Positions 8,458-17,046 of a stretch of 47,624 nt of DNA are shown here, in pieces (within the stretch, counting starts at the first letter, position 1; every line of letters starts with the position of its first letter). Location of the stretch: the NCBI GenBank assembly GCA_002352205.1, contig DEHZ01000014.1, positions 161,047 to 208,670 on the forward strand. The letters are read 5' to 3'. Source of the stretch: Flavobacterium sp. UBA2787 (lineage in GTDB: Bacteria; Bacteroidota; Bacteroidia; Flavobacteriales; Flavobacteriaceae). A program made the translations under genes and the position numbers. The notes beneath the pieces are model-generated. The model had not been told where the DNA came from. It did not search any database and saw only the letters and a list, made by a program, of their open reading frames with translations.

Positions 8458-9171
8458 TTAAAAAAATTTAATTCTTGATAAATAGTGTGGAAACATTTCT
8501 TTCCAAGCCGGCCAATCGTGTTCGCGGTCTTGCCGGACATCTAGCCAATGTGGAACATCGCGATGGGCGAGGACTCGGCTGAGTTTTAAATTGGCATCAA
8601 AACAAATATCCCAGTTAGAAGTTCCTAGTACGATGTCCATATTCCACAATTCACGATCATTTAATCCGTGGAGATAATCTTCCGGACTGTTGTAAAAAAC
8701 ATTATCATCGTGAAAGCCATCCATAAAACTTTTGATATTAAAAGCTCCACCCATCGAAAACATATGGCTTACATAACCAGGATGACGAAATGCAAAGTTA
8801 GCCGCATGATAACCGCCAAAACTGCAACCGGCAACGGCAACTTTTCCTGAATAGGTATTGTTTTTCACTCGTTCTACAATTTCATGACAAATCATTTTAT
8901 CATACCAAACATGGTTTTGAATTCGATGTGTAGGATGAATTTTTTTGTTATAAAAGCTGTCTTTATCAATACTATCTGGACAGAATATCTGAATTAATCC
9001 TTGTTCGATGTACCATTTAGCAGAAGCAATCAGACCTTGATCTCTATTTTCGTGATAACTTCCCATCGAAGTTGGAAATAAAATTACCGGATAACCGGCG
9101 TGACCAAAAACTAACATTTGAATTTCTCTGCCAAGGTTGGGGGAGTGCCATTTGAAGTATTCTTCTCTCAT
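8458..9171 (-). CDS. Putative esterase, alpha/beta hydrolase fold
   Basis: A 237-residue esterase-D-like hydrolase without signal peptide. The nucleophile elbow GCSFGG places the catalytic Ser at residue 117. A C-terminal REHDWPAWKEM segment supplies the likely His, with an Asp in the GTSNWDICFD region. The order strand-elbow-strand (VAVAGCSFGGYHAANFAF) is typical. It is the first gene of the minus-strand ligase operon. Co-occurrence with ATP-grasp and GCS2 genes suggests it hydrolyses an ester or thioester in the same pathway, but this is inference. Confidence 0.85.
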   Translation of the reverse strand: MREEYFKWHSPNLGREIQMLVFGHAGYPVILFPTSMGSYHENRDQGLIASAKWYIEQGLIQIFCPDSIDKDSFYNKKIHPTHRIQNHVWYDKMICHEIVERVKNNTYSGKVAVAGCSFGGYHAANFAFRHPGYVSHMFSMGGAFNIKSFMDGFHDDNVFYNSPEDYLHGLNDRELWNMDIVLGTSNWDICFDANLKLSRVLAHRDVPHWLDVRQDREHDWPAWKEMFPHYLSRIKFF

Positions 9172-9479
9172 ATCATTCGTTTTAACAATAATAATGAAAA
9201 AATATCATATTAAAATACAAAATATTGAGTTTTGATTATTTTTGTGATATAGTCTTTAACAATTTAAAATGTGTGTAAAAAGCTCAAAAAAACTATTGAT
9301 TTTAAGGATTCGATTTAAGTATTTGCAAAAAAAATGTCTTCTTTTTTGATAGGAATAAGTAATAATGTACTTAAAACCATACTAAATCAATCAAAAAAGT
9401 GAAATAAATTAATCGAAAGAATGAAAAATCTTAATTAAAAGATGTAAATTTAGTGTAGTAATTTTTAATTTGTTAAGAG
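9172..9479. other. Intergenic region between divergent genes
   Basis: 308 bases, very AT-rich, between the esterase (minus) and the META lipoprotein (plus). It must carry both promoters. A TATTTTTG (-7-like) occurs at 9237-9244 on the plus strand, but no TTG lies at proper spacing. No credible small ORF, RNA gene or repeat was seen. Confidence 0.5.
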
Positions 9480-10250
9480 ATGAAAAATATAGTATACATG
9501 GTTATTATTGGAATTTTTGTGGGATGTTCCACTAAAACCAATACAGAAAGTAAAACCATTATTCCGGAAGCTCCTTTGTTGAAATCTAAAACAGAAGGTT
9601 ATTTTAAAGCTATTGGTACAGAACCATTTTGGAGTTTAGAGATTTCTGAAGATATGATTCGTTTTCAAGGAATTGAAGAAAGTGATTTTTTTACTTCAAC
9701 GCACGTGGAACCCATTCGTGCCATGGATTCGAATGTGAAATTATATCGCGTAAACACTGAAAGTGGAGAAATAGAAGTAACGATTAGTATGCAAAACTGT
9801 TCTGACGGCATGTCTGATAATAAACATGATTATAAAGTTGATATTAATTTGAGAAGAAATAATCAAAAGGAAAATGTAAACTATTCCGGTTGTGGAAATT
9901 ATATTGCCGACTATAGATTATTTGACATTTGGCTTTTAGAAGAATTAGAAGGCAAAAAAGTTACGATAGATAATTTTGCTAAAGAAATTCCGATTATTGA
10001 AATAAATTCATCCGAAAAGAAATTTAGTGGTCACGGTGGTTGCAATCGCATTTCCGGAACAATTTTTCAAGAAAGAGAATTGCTACGGTTTACGAACATT
10101 ATTTCCACAAAAATGGCTTGTGGCGAAAATAATAAGGAAAATGAATTTCTGAAAGCTTTACAAAGTTCTACGGGATATAAAATTAAAAACAATCGCTTGC
10201 ATTTAATAAATCAAGACGGCATGAAAGTTATCTTTAAGAAAATAGATTAA
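9480..10250 (+). CDS. META-domain lipoprotein
   Basis: A 256-residue predicted lipoprotein: the signal ends in the lipobox FVGC with lipidated Cys16. Residues about 40-145 form a COG3650-like domain (FKAIGTEPFWSLEIS, then MQNCSDGMSD). Residues about 155-256 form a META/HslJ-like domain with the typical sequences FSGHGGCNRISGTIF and ISTKMACGENNKENEFLKAL. META proteins are linked to stress or antibiotic tolerance in some bacteria, but the mechanism is unclear. It converges with the next gene: the two stop codons overlap at 10247-10250. Confidence 0.88.
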   Translation: MKNIVYMVIIGIFVGCSTKTNTESKTIIPEAPLLKSKTEGYFKAIGTEPFWSLEISEDMIRFQGIEESDFFTSTHVEPIRAMDSNVKLYRVNTESGEIEVTISMQNCSDGMSDNKHDYKVDINLRRNNQKENVNYSGCGNYIADYRLFDIWLLEELEGKKVTIDNFAKEIPIIEINSSEKKFSGHGGCNRISGTIFQERELLRFTNIISTKMACGENNKENEFLKALQSSTGYKIKNNRLHLINQDGMKVIFKKID

Positions 10251-10651
10251 GAAGCTTGCTGCGTATCAAACAGCATGATGTTACTTTTTAATCGTTCAAT
10301 CAACATATTCATCATTCTTTTATTAAGGTTTGATGAATTTTTAATGTAGTCTTCATATTCATTTATAGTGAATAATCCGATCACCATTCCTTTTAATGAG
10401 TTTCTGAACTTAATATCCTTTTGAATTGAATTCTCAATAAACTGCAATTTCTTTTCCGTTGAATAGGAATAAAAATCATTCTTGTGTTTTGAAATATAGT
10501 TTTTAAACACATCAACAAACAAATCATTTTGAAGTTTAAGAATAGGGCGGATGGTTAGATTTTGAAACCTTTCTTCGTTAGAAGATTGTTCTGTTACCAC
10601 GCCAAGAGCTTCACCTCTGTTTTCGATAATATAACTATCTCTTGTTGTCAT
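10247..10651 (-). CDS. Small conserved flavobacterial protein, 134 residues
   Basis: A soluble, mostly helical protein with no signal peptide. The core is FQNLTIRPILKLQNDLFVDVFKNY, then KLQFIENSIQKDIKFRNSLKGMVIGLF and a Met-rich helix LNKRMMNMLIERL. Close relatives in flavobacteria are, as far as I recall, sometimes labelled 'glyoxalase', but no metal-binding glyoxalase pattern is visible here and I would not transfer that name. It lies downstream of ompA behind a strong terminator, so it probably has its own promoter. Confidence 0.75.
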   Translation of the reverse strand: MTTRDSYIIENRGEALGVVTEQSSNEERFQNLTIRPILKLQNDLFVDVFKNYISKHKNDFYSYSTEKKLQFIENSIQKDIKFRNSLKGMVIGLFTINEYEDYIKNSSNLNKRMMNMLIERLKSNIMLFDTQQAS

Positions 10652-10671
10652 GATTTTTTATTTTAAAGTTA

Positions 10672-10701
10672 TAAAAAAACCTCTGTCGTAAAACAGAGGT
10701 T
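10672..10701 (-). terminator. Intrinsic terminator of ompA
   Basis: A perfect 9-bp stem, AACCTCTGT (10678-10686) with ACAGAGGTT (10693-10701), encloses a 6-base loop. Read on the minus strand it is followed by a run of T's (10679 down to 10673). It lies 31 bases past the ompA stop. Confidence 0.88.
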
Positions 10702-10731
10702 GATTTATAGTTATTAAGAATCGATTGTTAA

Positions 10732-12033
10732 TTATTTCACTTTGAAAGTTACTCTTCTTACCAATTTTCTTGCACCTGCAGAATCTTTATCTACTGATGT
10801 ATCTTCACCTTTTGAAATTACATTTAATCTTTCTTCAGTAATTCCAGCTTTCATTAAGATGTTTTTCACGTTAGTAGCTCTATCATTAGCTAACTTGTTG
10901 TTATATGGAGTGTTTCCAATTTCATCTGCATAACCAATAATATCAACAGTAGCTGTAGGATTGTTTAACAAATAAGTTCTAATAAAGTCAATTCCTTCTG
11001 TAGAAACATTTGTTGGTTGTCTTTTGTTGAAATCAAAGTAAGTTGCAACATAACCATCATTAATGAATTTTTTCATCATCTCAGAAGATTTTCCGTCAGC
11101 AGTATAACTTTCGTTGGTTACATAAGTGTTATTTAAGTATCTCTCCAATTCGTCCGGAACGCCATTTTGGTTAATATCAACCATTCTTCCTTTAGTATCA
11201 ACTGCAACACCCGCAATAGAGTTTGGTTCAACATCTAAATAATCAGGCACACCGTCTTGATCGCTATCACTCAAATCATTTTCAATTTGACCTACACGTT
11301 TTTCAAGGGCATTAATTTCTTCTTGTTGTTTGTTAGTGATTGTTGCCCAATCTCCGTGAACTTTGTGAGGACCAAAAGAATAGGATAAACCTAATGAAGT
11401 GGTGTACATACTACCTGCTAAGTTGTTATTAGAATCAGAATAAGAACCATCCCAATTGAAATGTTGTCTAACATTTGATATTAAAGTAAAATCAGCAGTT
11501 AAAGCTAAATTTTTAGTAATTCTAACTTCCGGAGTAAAACCAACCATGATTCCGCCATTCCACTCGTTACGTCCTTCGTTGATTCCCATTTGAGGAGTCA
11601 TTTGAGCTACTTGAACACCACCATGGAATAACATTCCAAAACGGCCTAAACTTTCTTGTATATCAAAAAGACGTGCAGCGTTAATAACACCTTGAAGTCC
11701 AATTCTGATTTGTTGCATTTCGAAATCTAAACTCTCATCACTTAAATTTTTAAGATTATCGTATGCTCCGTCTAATTTTAAACCAAAAGTAGGGCTAAAC
11801 ATATAGCGTACTCCAAGTTCGTAGTGGTTTACGGTAAAACTTCCTAAAACTTTGTCAGGATTACTGGCGAAATAGCCTGTAGAATAAGGCTTAATACCTT
11901 TACTTTGACCTGCATTTAACTCAATAGACCATTTATTGTATTCATCAACTTTAGATACTTCTGTAGAATCTTGTGCGAAAGAAGTTGCACATGCAAAGAT
12001 TGACAGAGAAATAATAAGTAGGTTTTTCTTCAT
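10732..12033 (-). CDS. OmpA family outer-membrane protein
   Basis: A 433-residue protein with signal peptide MKKNLLIISLSIFACATSFA. Residues about 30-230 form a beta-barrel-like domain (repeated aromatic strands such as YELGVRYMFSPTFGLKLDGAYD). Residues about 256-300 hold thrombospondin type-3-like calcium loops (DSDQDGVPDYLDVEPNS, DINQNGVPDELERYL). Residues about 325-433 are the OmpA C-terminal peptidoglycan-binding domain (FDFNKRQPTN...DIIGYADEIGNTPYNNKLANDRA). It anchors the outer membrane to the wall. A consensus promoter and a strong terminator bracket it as a single-gene unit, consistent with high expression. Confidence 0.93.
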   Translation of the reverse strand: MKKNLLIISLSIFACATSFAQDSTEVSKVDEYNKWSIELNAGQSKGIKPYSTGYFASNPDKVLGSFTVNHYELGVRYMFSPTFGLKLDGAYDNLKNLSDESLDFEMQQIRIGLQGVINAARLFDIQESLGRFGMLFHGGVQVAQMTPQMGINEGRNEWNGGIMVGFTPEVRITKNLALTADFTLISNVRQHFNWDGSYSDSNNNLAGSMYTTSLGLSYSFGPHKVHGDWATITNKQQEEINALEKRVGQIENDLSDSDQDGVPDYLDVEPNSIAGVAVDTKGRMVDINQNGVPDELERYLNNTYVTNESYTADGKSSEMMKKFINDGYVATYFDFNKRQPTNVSTEGIDFIRTYLLNNPTATVDIIGYADEIGNTPYNNKLANDRATNVKNILMKAGITEERLNVISKGEDTSVDKDSAGARKLVRRVTFKVK

Positions 12034-12075
12034 TTTGGTGTTTATTTTATTTAAAATTCAAATTTTATACGGGTG

Positions 12076-12105
12076 CAAATATAGTTTAAAAGTTGAGATA
12101 ATCAA
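12076..12105 (-). promoter_or_regulatory. ompA promoter, Bacteroidota type
   Basis: On the minus strand TTG (12105-12103), 19 bases, then TATATTTG (12083-12076) matches the Bacteroidota primary sigma consensus TTG / TAnnTTTG. Transcription would start near 12069 and give a leader of about 36 bases. Confidence 0.8.
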
Positions 12106-12291
12106 CCTTTTTGTTTAAAAAAATAAAAAACAATCTCTTAGTTTAAAAGAAGTTAGCGATGAAATGCATGTAGTTTACTTACATAATAAGGTAGAAATGA
12201 TTTAGTTGAATTACGAAAACCTTTTCGCTAAATATGTTATAAAATTCTGGCAGTTGCTGATTTTAATTTTAATTTTGTGAGTGTATTTAAT

Positions 12292-12690
12292 ATGTTAATG
12301 ATGAGATTTCATACCAGAAAATGGGTAAAACCCGAAGATTTGAATCCGAATGGAACGTTATTTGGAGGTAGATTATTGGCTTGGATAGATGAAGAAGTTG
12401 CTCTATATTCTATTATTCAGTTGGAAAATGCAAAAGTGGTTACCAAGCACATGTCTGAAATAAACTTCAGAAGCTCAGCAAAACCTGGCGATATAGTTGA
12501 AATAGGAATAGATGTTGTTAAATTCGGGCACACATCTATTACGCTTACTTGCGAAGTTCGAAACATCATGACACGCGAAACGATTATTTCTGTGGATTCA
12601 ATCACTATGGTCAACTTAAGTGATGATGGAAAACCCCTTGCTCACGGCAAAACCAAAATTGAATATGTAAAAGACAGACTTGAGAGATAA
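12292..12690 (+). CDS. Acyl-CoA thioesterase, hotdog fold (YciA-like)
   Basis: A protein of about 132 residues of the hotdog acyl-CoA thioesterase family. The helix motif PNGTLFGGRLLAWIDEEVALYS carries the catalytic Asp/Glu region, followed by MSEINFRSSAKPGDIVEIGIDVVKFGHTSITL, typical of BFIT/YciA proteins that hydrolyse acyl-CoA in the cytosol. The frame is open from a GTG at 12277, but TAATTTTG at 12270-12277 matches the -7 promoter element and would include that codon, so ATG 12292 (or 12298/12301) is the likelier start with a very short leader. The stop lies 4 bases from that of the convergent DUF3817 gene. Confidence 0.88.
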   Translation: MLMMRFHTRKWVKPEDLNPNGTLFGGRLLAWIDEEVALYSIIQLENAKVVTKHMSEINFRSSAKPGDIVEIGIDVVKFGHTSITLTCEVRNIMTRETIISVDSITMVNLSDDGKPLAHGKTKIEYVKDRLER

Positions 12691-12694
12691 TAAA

Positions 12695-12970
12695 TTAGTT
12701 AGTCAAATATTTTCGTTCTACATAAAATGTTCCGAATGGAATAATAGAAGCCAAACCTATTATTGCTAATAATTTATAACTCCAATTTAAAGTGAATTTA
12801 AGTATCACTGACAATATAATATAGACTATAAAAAGAATTCCATGTGCCATTCCGATAGTTTTTACATATATTTCTTGGTCAAACATATATTTCATTGGCA
12901 TGGCAAAAAATAAAAGAGCCAAAAGCGAAATACCTTCTAATAGAGCAGTTTTTTTAAATAACTCCAACAT
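12695..12970 (-). CDS. DUF3817 membrane protein
   Basis: A 91-residue membrane protein with three hydrophobic segments: LLEGISLLALLFFAMPMKY, MAHGILFIVYIILSVIL and YKLLAIIGLASIIPFGTFYVE. This pattern, including GISLL and the final GTF-E, fits the DUF3817 family, function unknown. A longer frame reaches 13009, but ATG 12970 (MLELFKKTALLEG) lies 1 base after the stop of the upstream gene and gives the usual family length. It is the last gene of the nhaA operon. Confidence 0.82.
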   Translation of the reverse strand: MLELFKKTALLEGISLLALLFFAMPMKYMFDQEIYVKTIGMAHGILFIVYIILSVILKFTLNWSYKLLAIIGLASIIPFGTFYVERKYLTN

Positions 12971-12971
12971 A

Positions 12972-13583
12972 CTACAACATTTGATAGATTGCAAATCCAT
13001 AAATAACAAAACGCAATAGTCTTAATAATGCAAACAACAAAAAGTTTTTAAAATTAAATTTAATCATTCCTGCCGCCATAGCTGCCATTGCAAAAGGAAG
13101 TGGTAGTAGTGCTCCAACAGCAATTAACAGACCTCCCCATTTTCGCATGTTGGCAATATGTTTACTCATTTTATTGAACATAAAATTGTTCACAGAAGGA
13201 ATAATCAACATTGCTTTACCTAATAAATAAGAAACAACTCCTCCCAAATAAGACAAAATTGCTAAAAGTGATAGGTAAAGAATAGGGTAGTCGGTATTTT
13301 TTGTCCACGCAATCCAAATGTCCGGTGGAAGTAAACCCAGAATTGATTCTGAAGCAAAAAACACTGAAAATATTGTTAAATCACTATACCGTTGTGTCAA
13401 TAATGTCAATCCTTCATTAATATTGATTACATAATAATGTACATAAAACAATGCACCAACTATTAATGCCGTTGGTAAAAAAGCACTTTTTAATCCATCA
13501 AGAATGAATTTGTAAAAACCTGTATAGGTATAATACATGTGGAGTTGCCTCCATTTATTTTTTTTAATTTTCTCGCGTTGCAT
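12972..13583 (-). CDS. VTT/DedA-like membrane protein (YqaA-type)
   Basis: A 203-residue membrane protein of the SNARE-associated/VTT (DedA) type. It has a hydrophobic helix near 30-52, ESILGLLPPDIWIAW (the characteristic E...G-P-E-like re-entrant motif), a helix with LAILSYLGGVVSYLLG, a basic loop HIANMRKWGGLLIAVGALLPLPFAMAAMAAGMI, and a final Arg-containing helix LLRLLRFVIYGFAIY. DedA-type proteins are lipid scramblases or carriers of undecaprenyl phosphate in several bacteria, but the YqaA branch is less well known. It starts 2 bases after the nhaA stop, so it is translationally linked to it. Confidence 0.8.
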   Translation of the reverse strand: MQREKIKKNKWRQLHMYYTYTGFYKFILDGLKSAFLPTALIVGALFYVHYYVININEGLTLLTQRYSDLTIFSVFFASESILGLLPPDIWIAWTKNTDYPILYLSLLAILSYLGGVVSYLLGKAMLIIPSVNNFMFNKMSKHIANMRKWGGLLIAVGALLPLPFAMAAMAAGMIKFNFKNFLLFALLRLLRFVIYGFAIYQML

Positions 13584-13585
13584 AA

Positions 13586-14947
13586 TTAATGGGTATCAGC
13601 TTCTGTGATTTTTACGTCTGATTTGTTGTTGCTAAAATATAAAAACAAGAATCCTACTATACCACCAATTAATGATGCAATTAGAATTCCCATTTTTGCT
13701 TGTTGAATTAATTCTTGATTTTTAAAAGCTAGGTTTGCTATAAATAATGACATTGTAAAACCAATGGAGGCTAATAAACCTACACCAATTAAATGTTTAA
13801 TAGTCATTCCTATTGGAAGAGGAGCTAATTTTAATTTAATAAATAAAGTAGAAACACCAACTATACCAATAAATTTACCTAATAATAATCCAAAAATTAC
13901 CCCTAAAGCAACAAAACTCATTCCTGAACTGGTTGAATCAGATGTTATTGTTACGCCTGCATTAGCTAAAGCAAAAATCGGCATTACAACATAGGTAACA
14001 AAAGGATGCATTCCGTGTTCCAAACGTTGAAGCGGTGTCATTGCTTGTTTGGAAAGTGTTCGCATATCTTCCAATATGTGAAGTTGTTCCGGTGTAACGG
14101 TTGGCACTCCATTTGGATCGGCATGTTTAAATTTATTTAAATAATCTTTCATTTTTTCTATGAAACCAATTTCATCAACTTTAACGTTGGCCGGAATTGT
14201 AAATGCAGCTAAAACTCCAGCAATCGTGGCATGAACACCGGATAACATAAAAGCCATCCAGACGCCACCAATACCTAAAATTCCATAATAAAATGTATTT
14301 CTAACTCCTAATAGGTTTGACGCAATTAATAGAACTAAGAATATAGATCCTACAATCAAACTAGTAAAAGAAATATCGGATGTATAGAAAAACGCAATTA
14401 CTAAAACGGCACCTAAATCATCTGCAATAGCCAAAACTGTTAGGAAAACTTTTAGTGAGGTTGGAACCCTCTTGCCAAGTAAAAACAAAACACCTAAAGC
14501 AAATGCAATATCTGTTGCCATCGGAATTCCCCATCCGCTATGAGCCTCTCCCGTAGGATTAAATAGCAAATAGATTAATGCCGGAAAAATCATTCCACCA
14601 AAGCCTGCTACGATTGGTAATATTGCTTTCCTTGGATTAGATAATTCACCACCAATAATTTCTCGTTTTAATTCTAATCCTACTACAAAGAAAAAAACAG
14701 CCATTAAACCGTCATTTATCCAATGATGAAGAGTTTTGTCTAACAAGAAATCACTATCGATACCGAAACTTATTTTATGTTCCCAAATATGATGATAAGC
14801 ATCTTTCCAAGGAGAATTTGCTAAAATTAAAGCTACAACAGCAGATAGAAATAAAACAATTCCGCCCGTGGTTGATTTACCAATAAACCGGTTAACAGGA
14901 TCAATTACCCATTTGTCTATCGGAGTGATTTTAATTCTATACTTCAT
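13586..14947 (-). CDS. nhaA: Na+/H+ antiporter NhaA
   Basis: A 453-residue inner-membrane protein of the NhaA family, which exchanges sodium (or lithium) for protons. MATDIAFALG places Asp146 and AIADDLGA places Asp176-Asp177, equivalent to the E. coli ion-binding Asp133 and Asp163-Asp164. GKSTTGGIVLFLSAVVALILANSPW is the conserved first helix and PIFALANAGV the conserved later helix. A hydrophilic loop at about 255-305 (KMKDYLNKFKHADPNGVP...MTPLQRLEHGMHPFV) is longer than in E. coli. First gene of a three-gene operon with a VTT-type and a DUF3817 membrane protein. Confidence 0.96.
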   Translation of the reverse strand: MKYRIKITPIDKWVIDPVNRFIGKSTTGGIVLFLSAVVALILANSPWKDAYHHIWEHKISFGIDSDFLLDKTLHHWINDGLMAVFFFVVGLELKREIIGGELSNPRKAILPIVAGFGGMIFPALIYLLFNPTGEAHSGWGIPMATDIAFALGVLFLLGKRVPTSLKVFLTVLAIADDLGAVLVIAFFYTSDISFTSLIVGSIFLVLLIASNLLGVRNTFYYGILGIGGVWMAFMLSGVHATIAGVLAAFTIPANVKVDEIGFIEKMKDYLNKFKHADPNGVPTVTPEQLHILEDMRTLSKQAMTPLQRLEHGMHPFVTYVVMPIFALANAGVTITSDSTSSGMSFVALGVIFGLLLGKFIGIVGVSTLFIKLKLAPLPIGMTIKHLIGVGLLASIGFTMSLFIANLAFKNQELIQQAKMGILIASLIGGIVGFLFLYFSNNKSDVKITEADTH

Positions 14948-15096
14948 ATTATTTTAAAGGCTTTCTGAAAAGGAGTGTAAAATTAAGAATATTCATTGAA
15001 TATGAAACCGCTGAGATTTTTTTTTATGTGATTTTATGTATAATTTAACCTTTTAGCAATAGTGTATTGAAATTTTGAAATTAATTAACCTAAAAA

Positions 15097-15128
15097 TTGA
15101 ATAGTAGGACTTTATCTGCTTATTTTTG
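15097..15128 (+). promoter_or_regulatory. Promoter of the helicase gene
   Basis: TTG (15097-15099), 21 bases, TATTTTTG (15121-15128) matches the Bacteroidota consensus. A start near 15135 leaves a leader of about 20 bases. Confidence 0.72.
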
Positions 15129-15155
15129 CAAAAATCGAATTTTTAAATTTTCATA

Positions 15156-16694
15156 ATGTCAAAAAAAGATATATTGCTAGAAATTGAAGAGAAAAAAAAG
15201 CTCTACAGCTATCAATTGGGTGATATTGACCTTATTTTTGATAAAATAGAAAACGCTCCACACAACTATCATTTACTCTATCAATTGCCAACCGGTGGGG
15301 GAAAAACCGTAATTTTTTCTGAGATTACACGTCGTTATTTAGAAAAGTATAATAAGAAAGTAGTTGTTTTAACGCATCGAATTGAGTTGTGTAAACAAAC
15401 CTCAAAAATGTTGAAAGGGTTTGATGTGAAGAATAAAATTATTAACAGCATTGTAAAAGAATTACCGGATCAAGATGAATATTCTTGTTTTGTTGCAATG
15501 GTTGAAACATTGAAAAATCGTTTGAATGATGAAAAATTACTTATTGATAATGTTGGTTTATTGATCATAGACGAAGCTCATTTTAATTCTTTTCGAAAAT
15601 TATTTCATGCTTTTAAAAATACTTTTTTTCTCGGAGTTACTGCAACACCATTAAGCTCCAATATTAAACTTCCAATGAATGAAAACTATCATGAGTTAGT
15701 TGTTGGAAATAGCATTGGTTCATTGATTGACAAAGGTTATTTGGCCAAAGCAACTACTTATAGTTACGATGTTGGTTTAACTTCATTAAAGATTGGTATT
15801 AATGGTGATTATACAGTAAAATCCTCAGATGAACTCTATACCAACATGGCAATGCAGGAGAAATTGATACATTCCTATACTGCTCATTGTCTTGGAAAGA
15901 AAACCCTGATTTTTAATAACGGAATAATTACATCTTTAGGTGTTTTAGATGTTTTTAAAGAAGCAGGTTTTAAAAATATTCGACATTTAGATAATACCAA
16001 TTCAAATGAAGAACGAAAAGATATATTAAAATGGTTTAAAGAAACACCTGATGCAATTTTAACTTCGGTTGGAATTCTAACCACAGGATTCGACGAACCT
16101 ACCGTTGAATCTATTATTCTTAATCGAGCCACCAAATCATTAACACTTTATTTTCAGATGATTGGTCGCGGTTCACGTAAACTTCCAAACAAAGATGAAT
16201 TTACTATTATCGATTTAGGAAACAATGCGGCACGGTTTGGACTTTGGACTGATAAATTGGATTGGCAGCATATTTTTAAATACCCGGAACAATACATTCA
16301 TAATTTAAAAGGCGATGTAGAAATTGAATTGAATTTCTTTTATAAAATGCCACCTGAACTTCGGGCTAAGTTTGCCAAAACTGCAGATATAGATTTTGAT
16401 GTAGAATCTGAATATCGTATAGCTTTAGCAAAAAATCTACGTCCAAAAGTAGTGATTGAAAAATCAATAGATCATCATGCTTCGATGTGTGTAGATAATT
16501 CGGAAACTTTAATTGAAGCAAAATATTTGGCTAAAGAATTAGCAGATGACATCGAAAGTAGAGTACGCCATTTTACCAATTGTTTGAGCAGCTCAACTAA
16601 AAACTATCGCGATTGGTTAATTGAAGATTATAAAACACGACTTGCAGTTGCTATTGGTCGAAAATTTAGAGAAAAATTGTTTTCAGAGGAATAA
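15156..16694 (+). CDS. DEAD/DEAH-box SF2 helicase
   Basis: A 512-residue superfamily-2 helicase. Motif Q/I: YSYQLGDID then PTGGGKT (45-51, Walker A). Motif Ia: VLTHRIELCKQT. Motif II: IIDEAH (DEAH 139-142). Motif III: VTAT (161-164). Motifs V and VI are near 300-340 (TSVGILTTGFDEP, YFQMIGRGSRKL). The core matches the ResIII/UvrB-like group that remodels DNA or RNA duplexes with ATP. The C-terminal 170 residues have no recognised domain. It stands alone with its own promoter; no nuclease or methylase neighbour suggests a restriction system. Confidence 0.9.
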   Translation: MSKKDILLEIEEKKKLYSYQLGDIDLIFDKIENAPHNYHLLYQLPTGGGKTVIFSEITRRYLEKYNKKVVVLTHRIELCKQTSKMLKGFDVKNKIINSIVKELPDQDEYSCFVAMVETLKNRLNDEKLLIDNVGLLIIDEAHFNSFRKLFHAFKNTFFLGVTATPLSSNIKLPMNENYHELVVGNSIGSLIDKGYLAKATTYSYDVGLTSLKIGINGDYTVKSSDELYTNMAMQEKLIHSYTAHCLGKKTLIFNNGIITSLGVLDVFKEAGFKNIRHLDNTNSNEERKDILKWFKETPDAILTSVGILTTGFDEPTVESIILNRATKSLTLYFQMIGRGSRKLPNKDEFTIIDLGNNAARFGLWTDKLDWQHIFKYPEQYIHNLKGDVEIELNFFYKMPPELRAKFAKTADIDFDVESEYRIALAKNLRPKVVIEKSIDHHASMCVDNSETLIEAKYLAKELADDIESRVRHFTNCLSSSTKNYRDWLIEDYKTRLAVAIGRKFREKLFSEE

Positions 16695-16840
16695 TTCTGT
16701 CTTTTTTGATGTTAAATATCTCTTAATTTTAAACTCTGTAAAATTTAATTTACCGTTTATCGACATTATGGGTTACTCATCTTTTTGATGTGTATTTCGT
16801 CGATGAAATGAGTGTTTTCAACAGATTTCAAGGTTTTTAT

Positions 16841-16871
16841 TTTGTCTGATATAGAATTAGTTCTACATTTG
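16841..16871 (+). promoter_or_regulatory. Promoter of the Pel-like locus
   Basis: TTTG (16841-16844), 19 bases, TACATTTG (16864-16871) is an exact match to the Bacteroidota consensus with correct spacing. The start would lie near 16878, so the mRNA has a leader of about 175-200 bases before pelF. The CGATGAAATG motif lies about 30 bases upstream of the -33 element. Confidence 0.78.
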
Positions 16872-16935
16872 AATTGTGATTTAACTGATTGAATTTTAAT
16901 TAATAAGATGTTAATGTATTTTTTTGTCAATTAAA

Positions 16936-17046
16936 TTACTTTTTTGAAGTCGTCCCCAAAGAGCCGGCGTTCCAAAAAATACCACAAAACCACCCTAAGA
17001 TTGTTAAAGTGCACCAAATTGTCTGGTTCTGCATAGGCAGACTCAT
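16936..17046 (-). CDS. Possible small membrane protein (36 codons)
   Basis: A complete ATG-to-TAA frame antisense to the pelF leader. The product starts MSLPMQNQTIWCTL, has one hydrophobic stretch (TIWCTLTILGWFCGIFWNAG) with three Trp, and ends in a Lys pair. Its amino-acid makeup looks more protein-like than random AT-rich DNA and coincides with the locally higher G+C. No promoter was seen and no family is recognised. It could equally be a remnant or chance. Confidence 0.25.
   Translation of the reverse strand: MSLPMQNQTIWCTLTILGWFCGIFWNAGSLGTTSKK

Noticed and set aside
10247-10651. Glyoxalase activity for the 134-residue protein
   Set aside because: No glyoxalase metal-ligand pattern; such labels on relatives look like carried-over names.
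12277-12291. GTG at 12277 as start of the thioesterase
   Set aside because: The TAATTTTG -7 element overlaps it, so it would lie upstream of the transcript; a downstream ATG fits.
15156-16694. Restriction or phage-defence module around the helicase
   Set aside because: No nuclease, methylase or other defence gene is adjacent; neighbours are housekeeping and exopolysaccharide genes.
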